A DNA stretch of 64,000 nt, from contig NZ_CP010892.1 of the NCBI RefSeq assembly GCF_000931465.1, positions 5,169,388 to 5,233,387 of the forward strand. The letters run 5' to 3'. Source of the stretch: Pseudomonas sp. MRSN 12121 (lineage in GTDB: Bacteria > Pseudomonadota > Gammaproteobacteria > Pseudomonadales > Pseudomonadaceae). The notes beneath the pieces are model-generated. The model searched no databases. It saw only the letters and a program-made list of their open reading frames with translations, and was not told where the DNA came from. Shown here in pieces: positions 10,624 to 19,252 of this stretch (position 1 is its first letter; each line of letters starts with the position of its first letter). The position numbers were made by a program, and so were the translations under genes.

Positions 10624-11991
10624 CTAGGGCCTGGCCCCGCCAAGCTGATCCGGCTCATCCGGCCTGTCTGGCGCTTCGACCTCATCCTCCACTGCCGATG
10701 CAGCCGGAGCCTCGGCTTCCGGTGCACCGCCCTGCTGCATCTGATCCTGCACCACTTGCTCGTCGACCCGTGGGTCGAGTGCCGCCACCAGCGGCGAACT
10801 GGCCATGCTGTCGGGCATCGCCACGTGATGCAGCGGCGCGTCGTCGACCTGATGCAAATTGGTCACGGCTTTCGGCCGGATGCGCCAGACCAGTACCAGG
10901 GCGAAGAAGCTGAAGAAGGCATACAGCATCTGACTGCCGAACAACTTCATCAGTACCCCTGCAACCAGCGGTCCGATACTCGCACCGACGCCATAGGTCA
11001 CCAGCAGCATGGCCGTCAGGGAGACCCGCCGATCGCTTTCGACATGGTCGTTGGAAAACGCTACCGCCAGCGGATAGAGACAGAACTGCACCAGTGAACA
11101 CAGGAACCCCAGGACGAACAGCACCTCCAGCGGCACCTGCGGCAGAATCGCCAACGGCAGGGCCGTCACCGCCAGGAAGCAGGCGAAGCAGCGAATCAGC
11201 AGCGCCCGGTCGTAACGATCGGACAGCCAGCCCAACGGCCACTGCACCACCAGTCCGGCAAAAATGCAGCTACCCATGAACAGACCGACCTGCTCGGTAC
11301 TGAGCCCCTGCTGGGACGCGTAGAGTGGCGCCAGGCCATAGAACGAACCGACGATCAAGCCCGCGCCAAGCACCGTACTCAACGACTGCGGCACCCGCTT
11401 GATGAAGAAGCGTGGCTCCATGGGGGCCGGACGCAAGGGCGCCGGGTGAATGCGCCGGGTCATCGCCACCGGCACCAGGCACAGGGCGAAACACAGGGCC
11501 ACCAGCATCAGCAACTCAGGCCCGAGCGCCGGATGCATGACCAGGATCAGTTGCCCCAGGACCAGCCCCAGGTACGAAGCGATCATGTACCCGCTGAAGA
11601 CCAACCCACGCTGCTTGGCATCCGCCTGCTCGTTGAGCCAGCTTTCGATGACCATGTACTGGCACATCATGCCCAGGCCGACCACCGTCCGCAGCACCAG
11701 CCAGGCCGGCAGCCAGTCCACCAGGCCGTGCCCCAGGACCGCCGCGCCGACGATACCGGCGCAGGTAGCGTAGGCCCGGATATGCCCGACCCGGGCAATC
11801 AGGCGATGGCCGATTTTCCCGCCCAGCACCAGGCCGAAATAGTTGGCCGCCATCAAGGCGCCCACCCATAACCCGTCGATATGGTCGGCGGCCAGGCGCA
11901 ACGCCAGATAGGTACTGAGCAAGCCCGAGCCGATCAACATCATCAGCGAGGCGAAATAAAGCGCTCGAAAGGATTTCCAGATTTGGCGCAT
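10624..11991 (-). CDS. MFS transporter, YcaD-like
   Basis: Inner-membrane major facilitator permease of 455 residues; the substrate is not evident. About 12 hydrophobic segments occupy residues 10-370, with the MFS loop signature GGKIGHRLIARVG after helix 2 and its second-half counterpart GWLSDRYDRALLIRC. An unusually long C-terminal tail (about 375-455), rich in Pro, Ala, Glu and Asp, is probably cytoplasmic and disordered. The gene has the same strand as the downstream-facing glutamine-synthetase-like gene 69 bases upstream, so cotranscription is possible. Confidence 0.85.
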   Translation of the reverse strand: MRQIWKSFRALYFASLMMLIGSGLLSTYLALRLAADHIDGLWVGALMAANYFGLVLGGKIGHRLIARVGHIRAYATCAGIVGAAVLGHGLVDWLPAWLVLRTVVGLGMMCQYMVIESWLNEQADAKQRGLVFSGYMIASYLGLVLGQLILVMHPALGPELLMLVALCFALCLVPVAMTRRIHPAPLRPAPMEPRFFIKRVPQSLSTVLGAGLIVGSFYGLAPLYASQQGLSTEQVGLFMGSCIFAGLVVQWPLGWLSDRYDRALLIRCFACFLAVTALPLAILPQVPLEVLFVLGFLCSLVQFCLYPLAVAFSNDHVESDRRVSLTAMLLVTYGVGASIGPLVAGVLMKLFGSQMLYAFFSFFALVLVWRIRPKAVTNLHQVDDAPLHHVAMPDSMASSPLVAALDPRVDEQVVQDQMQQGGAPEAEAPAASAVEDEVEAPDRPDEPDQLGGARP

Positions 11992-12060
11992 CGGCGTTCC
12001 GAGCGGCTCCTTGAGTTGAGTGTCGGGCCACCCGAAGATAACCCGACCGCGATGTTTGCG

Positions 12061-13404
12061 TTAAGCCTGGGCCGCTAAAACACGCCGCTCCCAAGGCGTT
12101 ATTTCATCAAGGAAGCTGGTCAGTTCCATGGTCTTCGAAGCGATGTAGCCCTCGACGAACTCGGTGCCGAACAACTCCCTGGCCAACTGGCTACGTTTCA
12201 GACGCTCGAGGGCCGCATGCAAGGTACAAGGCAGCGATAAACTGTCCGGCACGACAAACTCCCCTTGAATCGCCGGGGTCGGCTCCAGCTCGTTTTCAAT
12301 GCCATGCAACCCCGCCGCGAGGCTGGCGGCGATTGCCAGATAAGGGTTGGCATCGGCCCCCGGCAAACGGTTCTCGACCCGCCGCGCCACCGGTGAACTG
12401 GCCGGAATACGCAAACCGGCCGCCCGGTTGTCGTGGGACCAGCAGGCGTTGTTCGGCGAGGCGTATGGATGGCACAGACGCTGGTAGGAGTTGACGTTCG
12501 GCGCAAACAGCGCAGCGAAGTCCGCCAGCCCCGCCTGCAGCCCACCGATGAAATGACGGAACACCGCGGTCGGCTCGCCCGCCTCGTCACTGAAGACGTT
12601 CCGTCCGGTGGCCGACTCGACCAGGCTCTGGTGAATATGCATCGAACTGCCCGGCGTGTGCGCCAGCGGCTTGGCCATGCAGACCACGGTCACGCCATGT
12701 TTTAGCGCCACTTCCTTGAGCAGGTGCTTGAACAGGAATGTCTGGTCGGCCAGCAACAGCGGATCGCCGTGCAGCAGGTTGATCTCGAACTGGCTGACGC
12801 CCATTTCATGCATGAAGGTATCGCGCGGCAGGCCCAGCGCGGCCATGCAGGCATAGACCTCACTGAAGAACGGCCGCAGACCGTTGTTGGAGCTCACGCT
12901 GAACGCCGAATGCCCGTCTTCGCGACGACCGTCCAGGCCCACGGGCGGCTGGAAAGGCTGGGTCGGATCGGTATTGGGAGCGAACACGAAAAACTCCAGC
13001 TCGGTCGCCACCACTGGCGCCAGCCCACGAGCGGCATAGCGCTCGATGACCTGCTTGAGCTGGCCCCGAGTCGACAGACGCGAGCTTTCTCCGCTCAATT
13101 CGTCCGCATCGCAAATCGCCAGCGCACGTGGCTGCGAGCTCCAGGGCAGGCGATGAATCTGTTGCGGGTCGGCATTGAGCGCCAGGTCGCCGTCGTCGCT
13201 GCCGTAAAAACGCGCGGGTGGGTATCCGCCCATGATGCATTGCAGCAAAACCCCACGGGCCATCTGCAAACGCCGCCCTTCAAGGAAACCCTCGGCGGTC
13301 ATTACCTTGCCCCGTGGCACGCCATTGAGGTCCGGCGTGACACATTCAATCTCGTCAATGCCCGTCAATCGCTGTGCGAGTGAACTGCGGCCATCGGTTG
13401 TCAT
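12061..13404 (-). CDS. Glutamine synthetase family protein, probable gamma-glutamylpolyamine synthetase
   Basis: ATP-dependent ligase of the GS family, 447 residues. Members of this shape in Pseudomonas (PuuA/PauA) join glutamate to polyamines or similar amines as the first step of catabolism. The N-terminal beta-grasp domain (about 15-110, with DLNGVPRGK) and the catalytic domain (ATELEFFVF with metal-binding glutamates, HEMGVSQFEINLLHGD, KPLAHTPGSSMHIHQSL with the ATP-site histidine, and NRLPGADANPYLAIAASLAAG) are all present. No GS adenylylation-type C-terminus is seen. It is divergent from a ureohydrolase gene, which supports a role in guanidino-compound or amine use. I recall the MFS-GS pair as matching PA3355-PA3356 (pauA5), but that is memory. 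Confidence 0.85.
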   Translation of the reverse strand: MTTDGRSSLAQRLTGIDEIECVTPDLNGVPRGKVMTAEGFLEGRRLQMARGVLLQCIMGGYPPARFYGSDDGDLALNADPQQIHRLPWSSQPRALAICDADELSGESSRLSTRGQLKQVIERYAARGLAPVVATELEFFVFAPNTDPTQPFQPPVGLDGRREDGHSAFSVSSNNGLRPFFSEVYACMAALGLPRDTFMHEMGVSQFEINLLHGDPLLLADQTFLFKHLLKEVALKHGVTVVCMAKPLAHTPGSSMHIHQSLVESATGRNVFSDEAGEPTAVFRHFIGGLQAGLADFAALFAPNVNSYQRLCHPYASPNNACWSHDNRAAGLRIPASSPVARRVENRLPGADANPYLAIAASLAAGLHGIENELEPTPAIQGEFVVPDSLSLPCTLHAALERLKRSQLARELFGTEFVEGYIASKTMELTSFLDEITPWERRVLAAQA

Positions 13405-13414
13405 GACTCAATCC

Positions 13415-13422
13415 TTGTTGTT
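13415..13422 (-). promoter_or_regulatory. Crc/Hfq-type CA motif at the GS-like gene
   Basis: On the minus strand AACAACAA, matching AANAANAA, ends 10 bases before the ATG and runs straight into the AAGGA ribosome site. In Pseudomonas, Crc with Hfq represses translation at such motifs. Confidence 0.6.
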
Positions 13423-13532
13423 GTACGAGCCGAGAACGGCGACCCGTACAAAATAGGCTCCGGCTGTTCGGAATATCAAGCACGGCCGCTCGAAATACCC
13501 TGATAAACGAACATCGCCCGCCCCTTTTGCCG

Positions 13533-13562
13533 GCTGGCACTTGTCATAAAACACAAGCCAGC
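13533..13562. promoter_or_regulatory. Imperfect dyad midway between the divergent GS and ureohydrolase genes
   Basis: GCTGGC-A-CTTGT and ACAAG-CCAGC flank an eight-base centre, with one bulged base. The core CTTGT-N8-ACAAG has the look of a LysR-type operator. The only regulator gene nearby is the LysR gene at 14691. Confidence 0.5.
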
Positions 13563-13672
13563 TTGTCGAGCCGATGATTTATCGTGCGAGCACCCTCGCC
13601 CTATGATTTTTCCGCCCCTCGCCAGCCTCTCGGCCGAGTGCGCAAAAACACCATAACAATGGAGCGCGAGTG

Positions 13673-14629
13673 ATGCCCAACGATTTTCCCCAGCCCCTGG
13701 ATGCCGCTCTGGTACCACGCTTCGCCGGTATTCCGAGCTTCATGCGCCTGCCGGTTTTCGATGACCCGAGCCAAGTGCAAATTGCTCTGGTCGGGGTCCC
13801 ATGGGACGGTGGCACCACCAATCGCGCCGGCGCCCGGCACGGTCCGCGAGAAGTACGCAACCTGTCCAGCCTGATGCGCAAGGTGCACCACGTCAGCCGT
13901 ATCGCCCCCTATGACCTGGTGCGCATCGGCGATCTGGGCGATGCCCCCGTCAACCCTGTCGACCTGCTGGATTCGCTGGCCCGCATAGAAGGTTTTTTCC
14001 ACGACTTGCACGCGGCGGGCGCCGTCCCCCTGGCCGTGGGTGGCGATCACTTGGTGACCCTGCCGATCTTTCGCGCCCTGGCCCGCCAACGCCCGATCGG
14101 CATGGTGCACTTCGACGCCCATTCCGACACCAACGACCGCTATTTCGGCAACAACCCCTACACCCACGGCACGCCCTTTCGCCGCGCCGTGGAAGAAGGC
14201 CTGCTGGACCCGCGACGCACGGTACAGATCGGCATTCGCGGTTCGATCTATTCGGCCGATGACGAGGCCTTCGCCACCGAGACCGGCATTCGCGTGATTC
14301 ATATGGAGGAGTTCGCCGAGCTCGGCGTGGCCGCCACCCTGGCCGAGGTGCGGCGAGTGGTCGGCGACGGGCCAACCTATGTCAGCTTCGATGTCGACGT
14401 GCTCGATCCTGCCTTCGCCCCCGGCACCGGCACCCCGGAAATCGGCGGCATGACCACCCTCGAGGCTCAACAGCTGATCCGTGGTTTGCGCGGCTTGAAT
14501 CTGATCGGCGCCGATGTGGTGGAAGTGTCGCCTCCCTTCGATGCAGGGGGCGCCACGGCGCTGGTGGGAGCGACCATGATGTTCGAGCTGATGTGCCTGC
14601 TGGCCGAGGCCATCACCTGCCGCCGCTGA
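13673..14629 (+). CDS. gpuA: Ureohydrolase, guanidinopropionase-like (agmatinase family)
   Basis: Binuclear manganese enzyme that hydrolyses a guanidino compound to urea and an amine. The 318-residue protein has the family's metal ligands: GGDHLVTLP, HFDAHSDT and SFDVDVLDPAFAPGTGTPE. Its sequence, including GVPWDGGTTNRAGARHGPR and SSLMRKVHHVSRI, resembles P. aeruginosa GpuA (3-guanidinopropionase) more than GbuA as I remember them, so 3-guanidinopropionate to beta-alanine plus urea is the best guess; agmatine or 4-guanidinobutyrate remain possible. I chose ATG 13673 (GGAG 8 bases upstream) over GTG 13670. A LysR gene follows, as gpuR follows gpuA in P. aeruginosa. Confidence 0.85.
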   Translation: MPNDFPQPLDAALVPRFAGIPSFMRLPVFDDPSQVQIALVGVPWDGGTTNRAGARHGPREVRNLSSLMRKVHHVSRIAPYDLVRIGDLGDAPVNPVDLLDSLARIEGFFHDLHAAGAVPLAVGGDHLVTLPIFRALARQRPIGMVHFDAHSDTNDRYFGNNPYTHGTPFRRAVEEGLLDPRRTVQIGIRGSIYSADDEAFATETGIRVIHMEEFAELGVAATLAEVRRVVGDGPTYVSFDVDVLDPAFAPGTGTPEIGGMTTLEAQQLIRGLRGLNLIGADVVEVSPPFDAGGATALVGATMMFELMCLLAEAITCRR

Positions 14630-14690
14630 CCCGGCTGCGCCAGCGGTGTAGGCTTGCCTCATCCCCTGGGTGCGCCTGATGGAGGCCAAT

Positions 14691-15608
14691 GTGCTGGGCA
14701 GCCTTTCCGATATCGACCTGCGCATGCTGCGAGTGTTTTGCACCATAGTCGAAGCCGGCGGCTTCACCGCGGCCCAGGCCCGGCTCAACACTAGCCTGTC
14801 ACGCCTGAGCGTGGTGGTGCGCGACCTAGAGGAGCGCCTGGGCTGCTCGCTGTGTCGGCGCGGCAGCAGCGGCTTTCAACTGAGCGAGGAAGGCCTGGAA
14901 TTGTTCGACGCGGCGCAGTTGCTGTTTCGGGATATCGAGCGCTTTCGTCATCAGGCCAACCAGCTCGGCGGACTGGCTCGCGAACAGCTGCAGATCGGCA
15001 ATGTCGACAGCATGCTCAGCCTGCCCTGCGCGCCGTTGCCCCTGGCCATCAGCCTGTTCCGCCAGCGCCTGCCGGAGGTCCGCCTGGGCCTGCACATATT
15101 GCGCCCCGACGAACTTGAACAAGCTGTGCTAGACGAGCGCTTGCACCTGGCGCTCGGCGCCTTCCACCACCAACTCTCCGGGTTGCATTACCAGCCACTG
15201 TTCGACGAGGAACAAAACCTCTACTGCGGTGCCCGGCACCCGCTGTATCGACGCGCCGACACCGACCTGACACTGGAGGAAATCTGCAGCACCCCCTACG
15301 TTGGTCGAGGCTACATGGCAGAAAACCAACGCCCCCATGGCCTGGATTTCCTGCAAAGCGCCACCGTCTACACCATGGAAGCGATTGCCACTCTGGTGCT
15401 TTCCAACAGCTACCTGGGGTACCTGCCCAGCCATTACGCCGCCAGCTGGGTGGGCAAGGGCCAAATGCGCGCCCTGTTACCGCAGCGCCTGGCCTATCAC
15501 TCGACCTTTCATTGCATCACTCGCCAGGGCCAGGAACCCAAGGCGGCCCTGGCCTGCTTTCTGCTGGCTCTGGAACAAGCGCAGCAGCAACTGGCTCAAG
15601 GCAGATAG
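14691..15608 (+). CDS. LysR-family transcriptional regulator next to gpuA
   Basis: Probable activator of the neighbouring ureohydrolase gene. About 305 residues, with an N-terminal winged helix-turn-helix (LRMLRVFCTIVEAGGF, TAAQARLNTSLSRLSVVV, then RDLEERLGCSLCRR, about residues 8-60) and a C-terminal periplasmic-binding-like effector domain. The start is uncertain: GTG 14691 has GGAGG 5 bases before it, while ATG 14679 and GTG 14670 would add 4 or 7 residues without an evident ribosome site. It lies 61 bases after gpuA on the same strand and overlaps the convergent histidine kinase gene tail-to-tail by 13 bases. Confidence 0.88.
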   Translation: MLGSLSDIDLRMLRVFCTIVEAGGFTAAQARLNTSLSRLSVVVRDLEERLGCSLCRRGSSGFQLSEEGLELFDAAQLLFRDIERFRHQANQLGGLAREQLQIGNVDSMLSLPCAPLPLAISLFRQRLPEVRLGLHILRPDELEQAVLDERLHLALGAFHHQLSGLHYQPLFDEEQNLYCGARHPLYRRADTDLTLEEICSTPYVGRGYMAENQRPHGLDFLQSATVYTMEAIATLVLSNSYLGYLPSHYAASWVGKGQMRALLPQRLAYHSTFHCITRQGQEPKAALACFLLALEQAQQQLAQGR

Positions 15609-16288
15609 AGGCTGAATACGCCGCCGCCCAAGGGGCCACCGTTGCTGATTTGGGTACGCCCGCACACACCGTTGCGCTGATGCAGCGCGGCAATGCGGCC
15701 GGCGAAATACAGGCCCAGGCCAGTACTGCCGCTGCTGTGATTGATCCCTTGCACATAATCGACCTGGTTATCGATCATCTGCTGCGGATAACCCTCGCCA
15801 TCGTCATTGATGGTCAGCACCGTCTGCCCAGCCTCGTCGTGCACGCTGATCAGCACCGCATAGCGTGCATAGCGAATGGCGTTGTTGATGCAGTTAGCCA
15901 GCACCGAGGCAATCAGTTCCCGGTCGAAGAACCCCAGGGGAGTCAAAGGATCGACCTCATAAGTCGCAGCAATGCCGCGGCTGATGAATACGTCCTGGTG
16001 ACTGACCAGTTGCGCTTCGATGAAATCATCCAGCTCGTGATAGCCCGGCTGCACGGGCAATTGATTGACACCCAGCTTGTAGAGCCCCAGCAACTGCACC
16101 AGCATGCCGTTGAGGTGGGCAAACTCGAACTCCATCACCCCCTGCTCGGGCGTACGCTGCTGTTCCGGCGGCAATGCCGCCAGCCATTGGGCATGTGCCT
16201 GCATGAGCAGGGTCAGGGAGTTTTTCATGTCGTGCACGGTGGAGGCGATCACCGTGGAGAAATCCAGAGCCTGTTCGTGAGTATTCAT
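15596..16288 (-). CDS. Short sensor histidine kinase
   Basis: Soluble histidine kinase of 230 residues with no membrane segment and no evident sensor domain. The dimerisation/phosphoacceptor helix contains STVHDMKNSLTLLMQ (H near residue 20), and the ATPase domain has the N box (LANCINNAIRYA), a G1 motif (NDDGEGYP) and a G2 motif (GSTGLGLYFAG). The ATG at 16288 overlaps the stop of the upstream response regulator gene in an ATGA, implying coupled translation and a dedicated pair. A longer frame starts at 16381 inside the regulator gene and is unlikely. The input signal is unknown; it probably comes through partner proteins. Confidence 0.85.
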   Translation of the reverse strand: MNTHEQALDFSTVIASTVHDMKNSLTLLMQAHAQWLAALPPEQQRTPEQGVMEFEFAHLNGMLVQLLGLYKLGVNQLPVQPGYHELDDFIEAQLVSHQDVFISRGIAATYEVDPLTPLGFFDRELIASVLANCINNAIRYARYAVLISVHDEAGQTVLTINDDGEGYPQQMIDNQVDYVQGINHSSGSTGLGLYFAGRIAALHQRNGVCGRTQISNGGPLGGGVFSLYLP

Positions 16289-17889
16289 TCGCCAAACGCC
16301 TTGCTTCGCAGCTTCTGATAACGCGGATAACGCGCGTCGGTATCGGGCATCAGGCCAACCATTTTCAGACAGGTCTGGCACTCTTCCAGCAGCGCCGCAT
16401 CCTGAGTGATATCGGTGCCGTGCAATAACGATTGCGCCATGTTCAGGGCAATACTGATGTTCTTCGGTTGCATGGCCAGGGCCCGACGGAACAGGTCCCG
16501 GGCTTCGCCTAGCGCCCCGGCCTTGTAACTGCGCACGCCTTGACGGTTCATGTCGGCCGCGGCGCTGGCAGAGTTGAGAATCGCCGGATCATCGGTCAGT
16601 TTGGCGATGCCCTCCATGACCTTGGGATCGTCGCCGTAGATTTCCGCGCAGTTTTTCAGCATCGATGCGCCGGCATCGGCCTGCCCCAGCATCTGCAGTT
16701 GCTTTGCCACCAGCAGCGCCGCTTCCGGACTCATGAACTGCTCCATCCCATCCAGTCGCAGCATCGCCTGCTCGGTGAGTTTTTCCGCCGTTTCAGCGTC
16801 ATTGAGCAACAAGCTGGTGGCCTTCATCAGCCGGGCACGAATCTGCAAGCCCGGATCACTGGGGTTGTCCTTGGCCACCGCGCTGAGCGTGCTGTTGATC
16901 TCCAGGCGCGTGCGGGTGTCCAGCCCCTTTTCGCTGCCCTTGCTGATCAGCGCATGCGCCAGCCCAAGATTGCTTTCGGGGTCCTTGAAACGCGATTGCG
17001 CACCTTGCGATACCGCCTGGCGATACGCCTTGGATGCCGTATCGAAATCTTCATTGGTCATCGCCAGCTTGCCCAACAGCGCTTGGCGACGCACGGCCAG
17101 CGGCGACAGACGCACCGCCTCCTCCAGCACGCTCTGGGCCCGCCTGAAGTCGCCTTCGGCAAGCAGTACCTCGGCCAGGCCGTCGTAGAGGGCCGGCATC
17201 ATCGGAAAAGCCTTCAAGGCCTTTTCGTAGATCGCCTTGGCCTGAGTCACCTGGGCGCGCTTGAACAACAGGCGTCCCAGGCCGACATAGGCCCAGGGCA
17301 ATGGCCGATCCGCCAGAATGCTCTCGTACAGCCGCTCCAGCGCTTCGTTCTGGTTCATGTCACGCAAGGCATCGGCGCGGTAGCGCAGACACAGCGGTGC
17401 ATAACGCGGATCCTGCTTGCACAGGGCGATGCAGGCGTTCAACACCTCGAGCGGCTTGCCGCGGTCAAGCGCCTGGAGAATCGGCTTGAGCAAGGATTTG
17501 CGCTGCTGCAGTCGCTCCAGCCGCTGAGCGAGGCTGGAACGGTTGAAAGGCTTGGTCAGATAGGCGTCCGGCTCGTGTTCGAGGGCGCTGAGCACCATCG
17601 ACTGGCTGGTCTCGGCGGTGACCATGAGAAAGACGCTTTCATGGCTGATCAGCTTGTCGGTCATCAGGTCTTCGAGTACCTGCTGCCCATTCTTCTTGCC
17701 GTCGCCCAGGTGGTAATCCTGCAGGATGAAGTCATAGCGCTTTTGCGCACACATGCGCAGCGCCTGCTCACCCGTATCGGCAGTGTCTACATCCTTGACG
17801 CCCAATTCGCGCAACATGGACCGGACAGAACTGCGGAAGTCGGAGAAATCATCGACGATCAAAAAGCTCTTTTGGTGGTACGCCAGCAT
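16285..17889 (-). CDS. Response regulator with C-terminal TPR repeats
   Basis: 534-residue cytoplasmic protein. The receiver domain (about 8-130) has the acidic pair in LIVDDFSDF, the phosphoacceptor D58 in FILQDYHLG, T in VTAETS and K in LTKPF. The rest (about 150-530) is helical with tetratricopeptide-type repeats such as PWAYVGLGRLLFKRAQVTQA, AIYEKALKAFPMMPALYDGL and GEARDLFRRALAMQPKNIS. There is no DNA-binding or enzymatic output domain, so the output is probably protein-protein contact. It is the first gene of a two-gene operon with the histidine kinase. I do not recognise a named homologue. Confidence 0.88.
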   Translation of the reverse strand: MLAYHQKSFLIVDDFSDFRSSVRSMLRELGVKDVDTADTGEQALRMCAQKRYDFILQDYHLGDGKKNGQQVLEDLMTDKLISHESVFLMVTAETSQSMVLSALEHEPDAYLTKPFNRSSLAQRLERLQQRKSLLKPILQALDRGKPLEVLNACIALCKQDPRYAPLCLRYRADALRDMNQNEALERLYESILADRPLPWAYVGLGRLLFKRAQVTQAKAIYEKALKAFPMMPALYDGLAEVLLAEGDFRRAQSVLEEAVRLSPLAVRRQALLGKLAMTNEDFDTASKAYRQAVSQGAQSRFKDPESNLGLAHALISKGSEKGLDTRTRLEINSTLSAVAKDNPSDPGLQIRARLMKATSLLLNDAETAEKLTEQAMLRLDGMEQFMSPEAALLVAKQLQMLGQADAGASMLKNCAEIYGDDPKVMEGIAKLTDDPAILNSASAAADMNRQGVRSYKAGALGEARDLFRRALAMQPKNISIALNMAQSLLHGTDITQDAALLEECQTCLKMVGLMPDTDARYPRYQKLRSKAFGE

Positions 17890-18255
17890 CGAGGATTCCA
17901 GACCCGTAAAAAAGATGATGTCCGCGGCGATAGCATTCAGGACTGCCGCCAGACAACGATTATGGCCATAAGCTACTAGCGCATTCCAATCAACCCATAT
18001 GGCGCTCCCGGCTCGTGCCCGGCACGAAACACTGGAGCCTCGCCATTTGACCTACAGCAATGTCCGTAGGAGTTATCGGCCGATTCTGGCGTTCCCTTAT
18101 AGATAGTTGCTAAAAGCATTGAATATCCTTGGCCTCCCTGTACACCGGCCTGGGGCTATCCAAGAAGAATCCTTCGAAATATCAGAAATACAGCAGTCAA
18201 CTTTACTCAAGCCACGTCGATAACCTTCCCATAACGCAGCAGCCACGAGCACGCC
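17890..18255. other. Intergenic region with one palindrome
   Basis: Divergent upstream region for the response regulator (minus) and the PhyH-family gene (plus). It holds a perfect 7-1-7 palindrome at 18013-18027 (TCGTGCCCGGCACGA). No convincing promoter, RNA gene or coding frame was seen. Confidence 0.5.
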
Positions 18256-19188
18256 ATGCACACCTGCATCCAAAACCTCATTGACCAGGGCGCCCATATT
18301 TTCGGCGAGATCCTGGACGCCGACCGCACCCAGGCGCTCTACCGCGAGATGATCGCCGCACGGGCCTTCGGCGCGGGCCTGTTCATGGATGAGGCGGAAT
18401 ACCTCGCTCAGGAAAATCATCTCAACGCCAACCCGAACAAGACGTTCAACTTCCTCAACGCTTTCGAGCCGCAACTGCAGTTCATCGAGCAGGACCCACG
18501 GCTTACCGCCGTGCTCGGCGAAGTGCTCGGCACCGACTATGAAGTGGTGATCAAGAAAGCGGTCTGCGGCGTACCGGACTCATGGCTGCCGGACTGGGTG
18601 CGGGAACGGATCCGCGACGTGAATGTGGCGAATCTCGGGCCGTATATCAAAAAACCCTTTCGCGACATCACTTACTTCCGCGGAATCGACTTTCACCAGG
18701 ACATCATCGACTGGCCCCAGGGACGCGTGGAACTCGACCCTTCGACTTTCCTGACCCTTTATGTGTACCTGCACCAGGTCACCGAAAATGATTCGCCCCT
18801 GCACCTGATACCCGGCACTCATCGCTTTGGCGCCACCCTGTTCCCACATCGACTGGAGCACCAGGAACACGACCTGTGGACCTACGCCGATGACCAAGGG
18901 CAGCAGATGGCCTGCCAGGACCACCGGCTGACAGGCGGGCCCGGTTATGTCGGGCTCTGGCACAACTGCACCTTGCACGGCACCCGCCCGGTGGCCAATG
19001 AATCGGAACAGTTCCGTCTGTCACTGCGCTATCTGCTGGGCAAGTCCCGAAGCAATACCAGCAAGACGGCAATCGACACCATCAACGATACAATCCAGGG
19101 TGAGCTGCAACCGGTCAGAACCCGCCGCGACCTGGACGCCAAGGGCGTCGCTCAGATCAAGGGCAACATCATCAATAACAACCGATAG
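18256..19188 (+). CDS. Phytanoyl-CoA dioxygenase (PhyH) family protein
   Basis: Probable Fe(II)/2-oxoglutarate-dependent oxygenase of 310 residues. The iron-binding facial triad can be placed at H147-x-D149 (FHQDII) and H241 (TLHGTRP), with R244 as likely 2-oxoglutarate contact; the segment SPLHLIPGTHRFG is typical of the family. The substrate is unknown. It begins a run of plus-strand genes for a glycosyltransferase and amino-sugar synthesis, so hydroxylation of a sugar, acyl or lipid component of the same glycan is a reasonable inference. No strong ribosome site precedes the ATG. Confidence 0.8.
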   Translation: MHTCIQNLIDQGAHIFGEILDADRTQALYREMIAARAFGAGLFMDEAEYLAQENHLNANPNKTFNFLNAFEPQLQFIEQDPRLTAVLGEVLGTDYEVVIKKAVCGVPDSWLPDWVRERIRDVNVANLGPYIKKPFRDITYFRGIDFHQDIIDWPQGRVELDPSTFLTLYVYLHQVTENDSPLHLIPGTHRFGATLFPHRLEHQEHDLWTYADDQGQQMACQDHRLTGGPGYVGLWHNCTLHGTRPVANESEQFRLSLRYLLGKSRSNTSKTAIDTINDTIQGELQPVRTRRDLDAKGVAQIKGNIINNNR

Positions 19189-19252
19189 CGTTAGCGCCTT
19201 ACCCGGTGCTCCAGATGACGATCTATCGCGATTGCAGCAAGACGAGGTCAAT

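Noticed and set aside
18947-19252. Upstream extension of the GT61-type gene by 102 codons
   Set aside because: It overlaps the end of the PhyH-family gene in another frame and looks like out-of-frame translation; GTG 19253 has a ribosome site.
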